The notes beneath the pieces are model-generated. The model was not told the origin of the DNA. It worked only from the letters and a program-made list of their open reading frames with translations, and searched no databases. A DNA stretch of 64,000 bases from Phascolomyces articulosus (taxonomy: Eukaryota > Mucoromycota > Mucoromycetes > Mucorales > Lichtheimiaceae), in the NCBI GenBank assembly GCA_025677815.1, contig JAIXMP010000004.1:434001-498000 (forward strand), in the 5' to 3' direction. The position numbers and the translations under genes are program-made. Below are positions 61,459-64,000 of the stretch, piece after piece. How positions within the stretch are numbered: the stretch's first letter is position 1; the number at the start of each line of letters is the position of its first letter.

Positions 61459-64000
61459 AATTTTATAATTCTTGGCACAAAAGTGGTCGACTCTATCTAT
61501 GGTTTTTCTTTAGAAAAAAAAAAAAAGAAAGAGAGAGAGAAAAAGGAAAGGAAGAAGAAAAAAAAATAATAAAATAAAAAAAGGGAAAGAAAAGGAGCAA
61601 AAGTAAGTTGAACAGCGCGCGGCACTTTTTTTTTTTTTTATTTTTTGGTTCCTGGAAAACACAAAATACTCACTAATAAAAAAATACGACACTAAAAATA
61701 AAAACTAACTTTTCTTATTGGGTAAAAGTTCATTGTTCACCTTAAAAACCAATTTTAGACCCTTTGCTTTGAATTTTATAAGCTTTTAGTCTCTTTTTGA
61801 TAAGCCTTTTTTATTTATATTTATTATAAAGAAAGACAAACAAAGGCTTCTAATTATAATATTTACAAGTATACATATATATATGCCAGGGTATGTCAAT
61901 TGACAATTGCTGAGTCGTTTCGTCGGAATATCATCCATCCTAAGTATCTATAAAATAAACAATGCAGGGGAAGTATATATTATATGGTACTTTTCACCAC
62001 TTTTGATATATAATTTACCAAGATTATACTATTTTTCTTTTATATATAAAAATGTAAATGGAATCATCTAAAAAAGGTGTATTTTCTTTTATAATCAATA
62101 ATCTCAGTTGGATACGTAGGAAAGACCAGAGTTTCTTTTGGTTGTTCAATGCCACTTTATTTTCTCATGAGTACAACTATAAAAAACAAAACACCGCAAT
62201 TTATTTATTATTTTTCATTTTTGAGGCAAAAATGATCTTGTTTTAAAGTAATTATTACTTGGGTCGCGAACCTTTTCTGACGTGATTGTCGAATCGTAAT
62301 TATTGCTTATTTGTTTGTTGTTTTTTAATAGTATGTACCTACAGATATATATATTTAAATGCGCAGTAATTTTTAATTTCCTATTATCCATGGTTTTATG
62401 TTTGTCTTTAAAATTCTAATAATAATAATAATAATAATAATAAAGTATAAAAAAAAAAAGGCGTCGTAAAAAAAAAAAGATTAAAAAACCACTCCTATTT
62501 ATTTAATTTTTACTATGCAACCAAAATGGAATTGAATTACCCACGTTATTTATTACATGGGTTCTTATTCGTCATTTATTGAACACTGCAAAAAATAAAA
62601 GTATGTAAATCAATCATTCATAATATTTCTTATTTGAAACAGGTTTTTTGTTCTTATATTTCACTATTTGTGTGATTCATCGTAACACAATGGAATCTTC
62701 AACAATATTAATCCAATTTACTTGTGATTGACTACTACTTGATGTATATATGTAGTTTCCACGTTATATATGTATTATAATAGAACAAAGACCCTTTTCA
62801 AACTATATACCTTGTTATAATAATCATTTGAAAGCAACGAAGTATACTTTCTTGCTATATATTATACTAAATTATATTACAAGTAAATTTGTTTCCATGA
62901 CCTCATCGTTTGAATTAGCATAATAAACTCAAAGAATATGCACCAGTAACTGGATCACAGACTATACGAAGTTTAAATAACAAGCACCAACATTGTATCA
63001 CCGGGACATAAATATTGTACCACATAAAAACTAATTGTCGGATGAAACTGATTCCGTCCACACCAAATGTTTACTTGGAGATAAATGTCAACTTCCTCCT
63101 CCTATTTTGATGTTTACTAGCATTGTAAAAGTGAAATGGAATAGAGTCCTTGTGGAGATAGGAAAAACGGCATCGAAAGAAATATATAAATATATATATT
63201 ATATAAACTGAATCGTGGCGCAGGATCGACATATTTTTCCTATTTAGCGCCATTTTGTTTCGGTTTATTATACGCGTATAATAATAAAACAACGGAATAC
63301 CTATTATATTAGTATAATAATATATTAGCAAGGAAATTCTATATCACTAATCATTACTTGCATTTAATATATATAAACAATCTTTTTTCATAATAATAGA
63401 ATCAGAGTGGCAACAATAATATAGACCGTCATTCAACATAAGTGATACGTAATGTTTTCTGGCAATACAAATATGATTGCCACATCATTTTCGTCGCTTT
63501 TTTTTTTTTTACTAATTACCCTTATATATTTTATCATAAATCATGACTATTCTTTTTTCTTTCACCTTTTGGATTTGAATAAAAGTTCCAGCTGGTATAA
63601 TGTTTTCAGCTCTTAAAGTTTGCCTGTGGGGGAATCTCACAAAGAGAGACTTTGAAAGGTTCAATTGGAATCTCTACAATTGTCCATTTCACTTTAATTT
63701 GACACTACGTTTTGCCAAAAAAAAAAAAAAACATCTGAGGTATCATGCCTTCAAGAAGTGAACTATCAAGAAGATCAAAGCATGAACAACACACCATCAT
63801 TATCATTACTTGTTGTCTTAATGACTTTTATGACCTTTTACAAAGCATATACTATAATATATGTGGCTATTCATGGAAAGCTGGGAATGGAACGCGGGTT
63901 CAATAACCTCTAGAGGTGTGTATCACATTAACCGTTATTTAACTGACACTTTCAACTTGCATCATACAGCAGTGATCCCCCGTTAAGTCCACCTCGAAGG
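61459..64000. other. Gene-free right end of the window
   Basis: The first 250 bp contain the PL14-like promoter, with A/G-rich and T-rich tracts at 61510-61640. Beyond are an (AAT)n repeat at about 62416-62443, A runs and unconnected short frames. I see no supported gene; a gene might begin beyond the edge. Confidence 0.55.
62416..62443 (+). repeat. (AAT)n microsatellite
   Basis: About nine tandem TAA/AAT units in intergenic sequence. Confidence 0.9.

Overview
The window looks like nuclear DNA of an early-diverging filamentous fungus, most likely a member of the Mucoromycota (Mucorales-like). The grounds are roughly two-thirds A+T by eye, compact genes cut by many short GT-AG introns, a division-I chitin synthase, an ergosterol C-14 reductase, a fungal DEF1, and eroded copies of gene families that I remember as expanded in Mucorales. 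No search was run. All product names come from reading the translated exons, and exon joints were placed by hand from splice sites and frame continuity.

Layout. 0.6-18.3 kb is gene-dense: a methyltransferase-like protein with a degenerate SAM site (+), RGP1 (+), ALG13 (-), HFI1/ADA1 of SAGA (+), roadblock dynein light chain (+), a ten-finger TFIIIA-like protein (-), a CDK5/Pho85-type kinase (+), an L-2-hydroxyglutarate dehydrogenase-like flavoenzyme (-) and a two-finger C2H2 regulator (-). 18.3-26.9 kb is gene-poor and contains a broken gene on the minus strand. 26.9-34.3 kb holds DEF1 (+), ERG24 (-) and enolase (-). 34.3-38.0 kb is gene-poor with faint relics. 38.0-49.9 kb holds a mitochondrial carrier (+), mitochondrial Lon (-), a small secreted chitin-binding protein (+) and a chitin synthase (+). 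49.9-54.2 kb is gene-poor with a second broken gene. 54.2-61.5 kb holds the complex I subunit NDUFA13 (+), a nucleolar RRM protein (-) and a secreted PL14-like protein with a likely GPI anchor (-). The last 2.5 kb shows no gene.

The genes are mostly unrelated housekeeping functions: vesicle traffic and ER glycosylation, transcription (HFI1, TFIIIA, DEF1), mitochondria (Lon, carrier, NDUFA13, L2HGDH-like), sterol synthesis, glycolysis and cell wall. The only functional pairing I can see is the chitin-binding protein lying 2 kb upstream of the chitin synthase on the same strand. I found no operon, CRISPR array, tRNA, rRNA or intact transposon.

The most interesting signals are at gene-structure level: an AT-AC intron with textbook U12-type splice signals in the CDK gene, a 6-nt microexon in the carrier gene, a first coding exon that is only the ATG in the dynein light chain gene, and two GC-AG introns.
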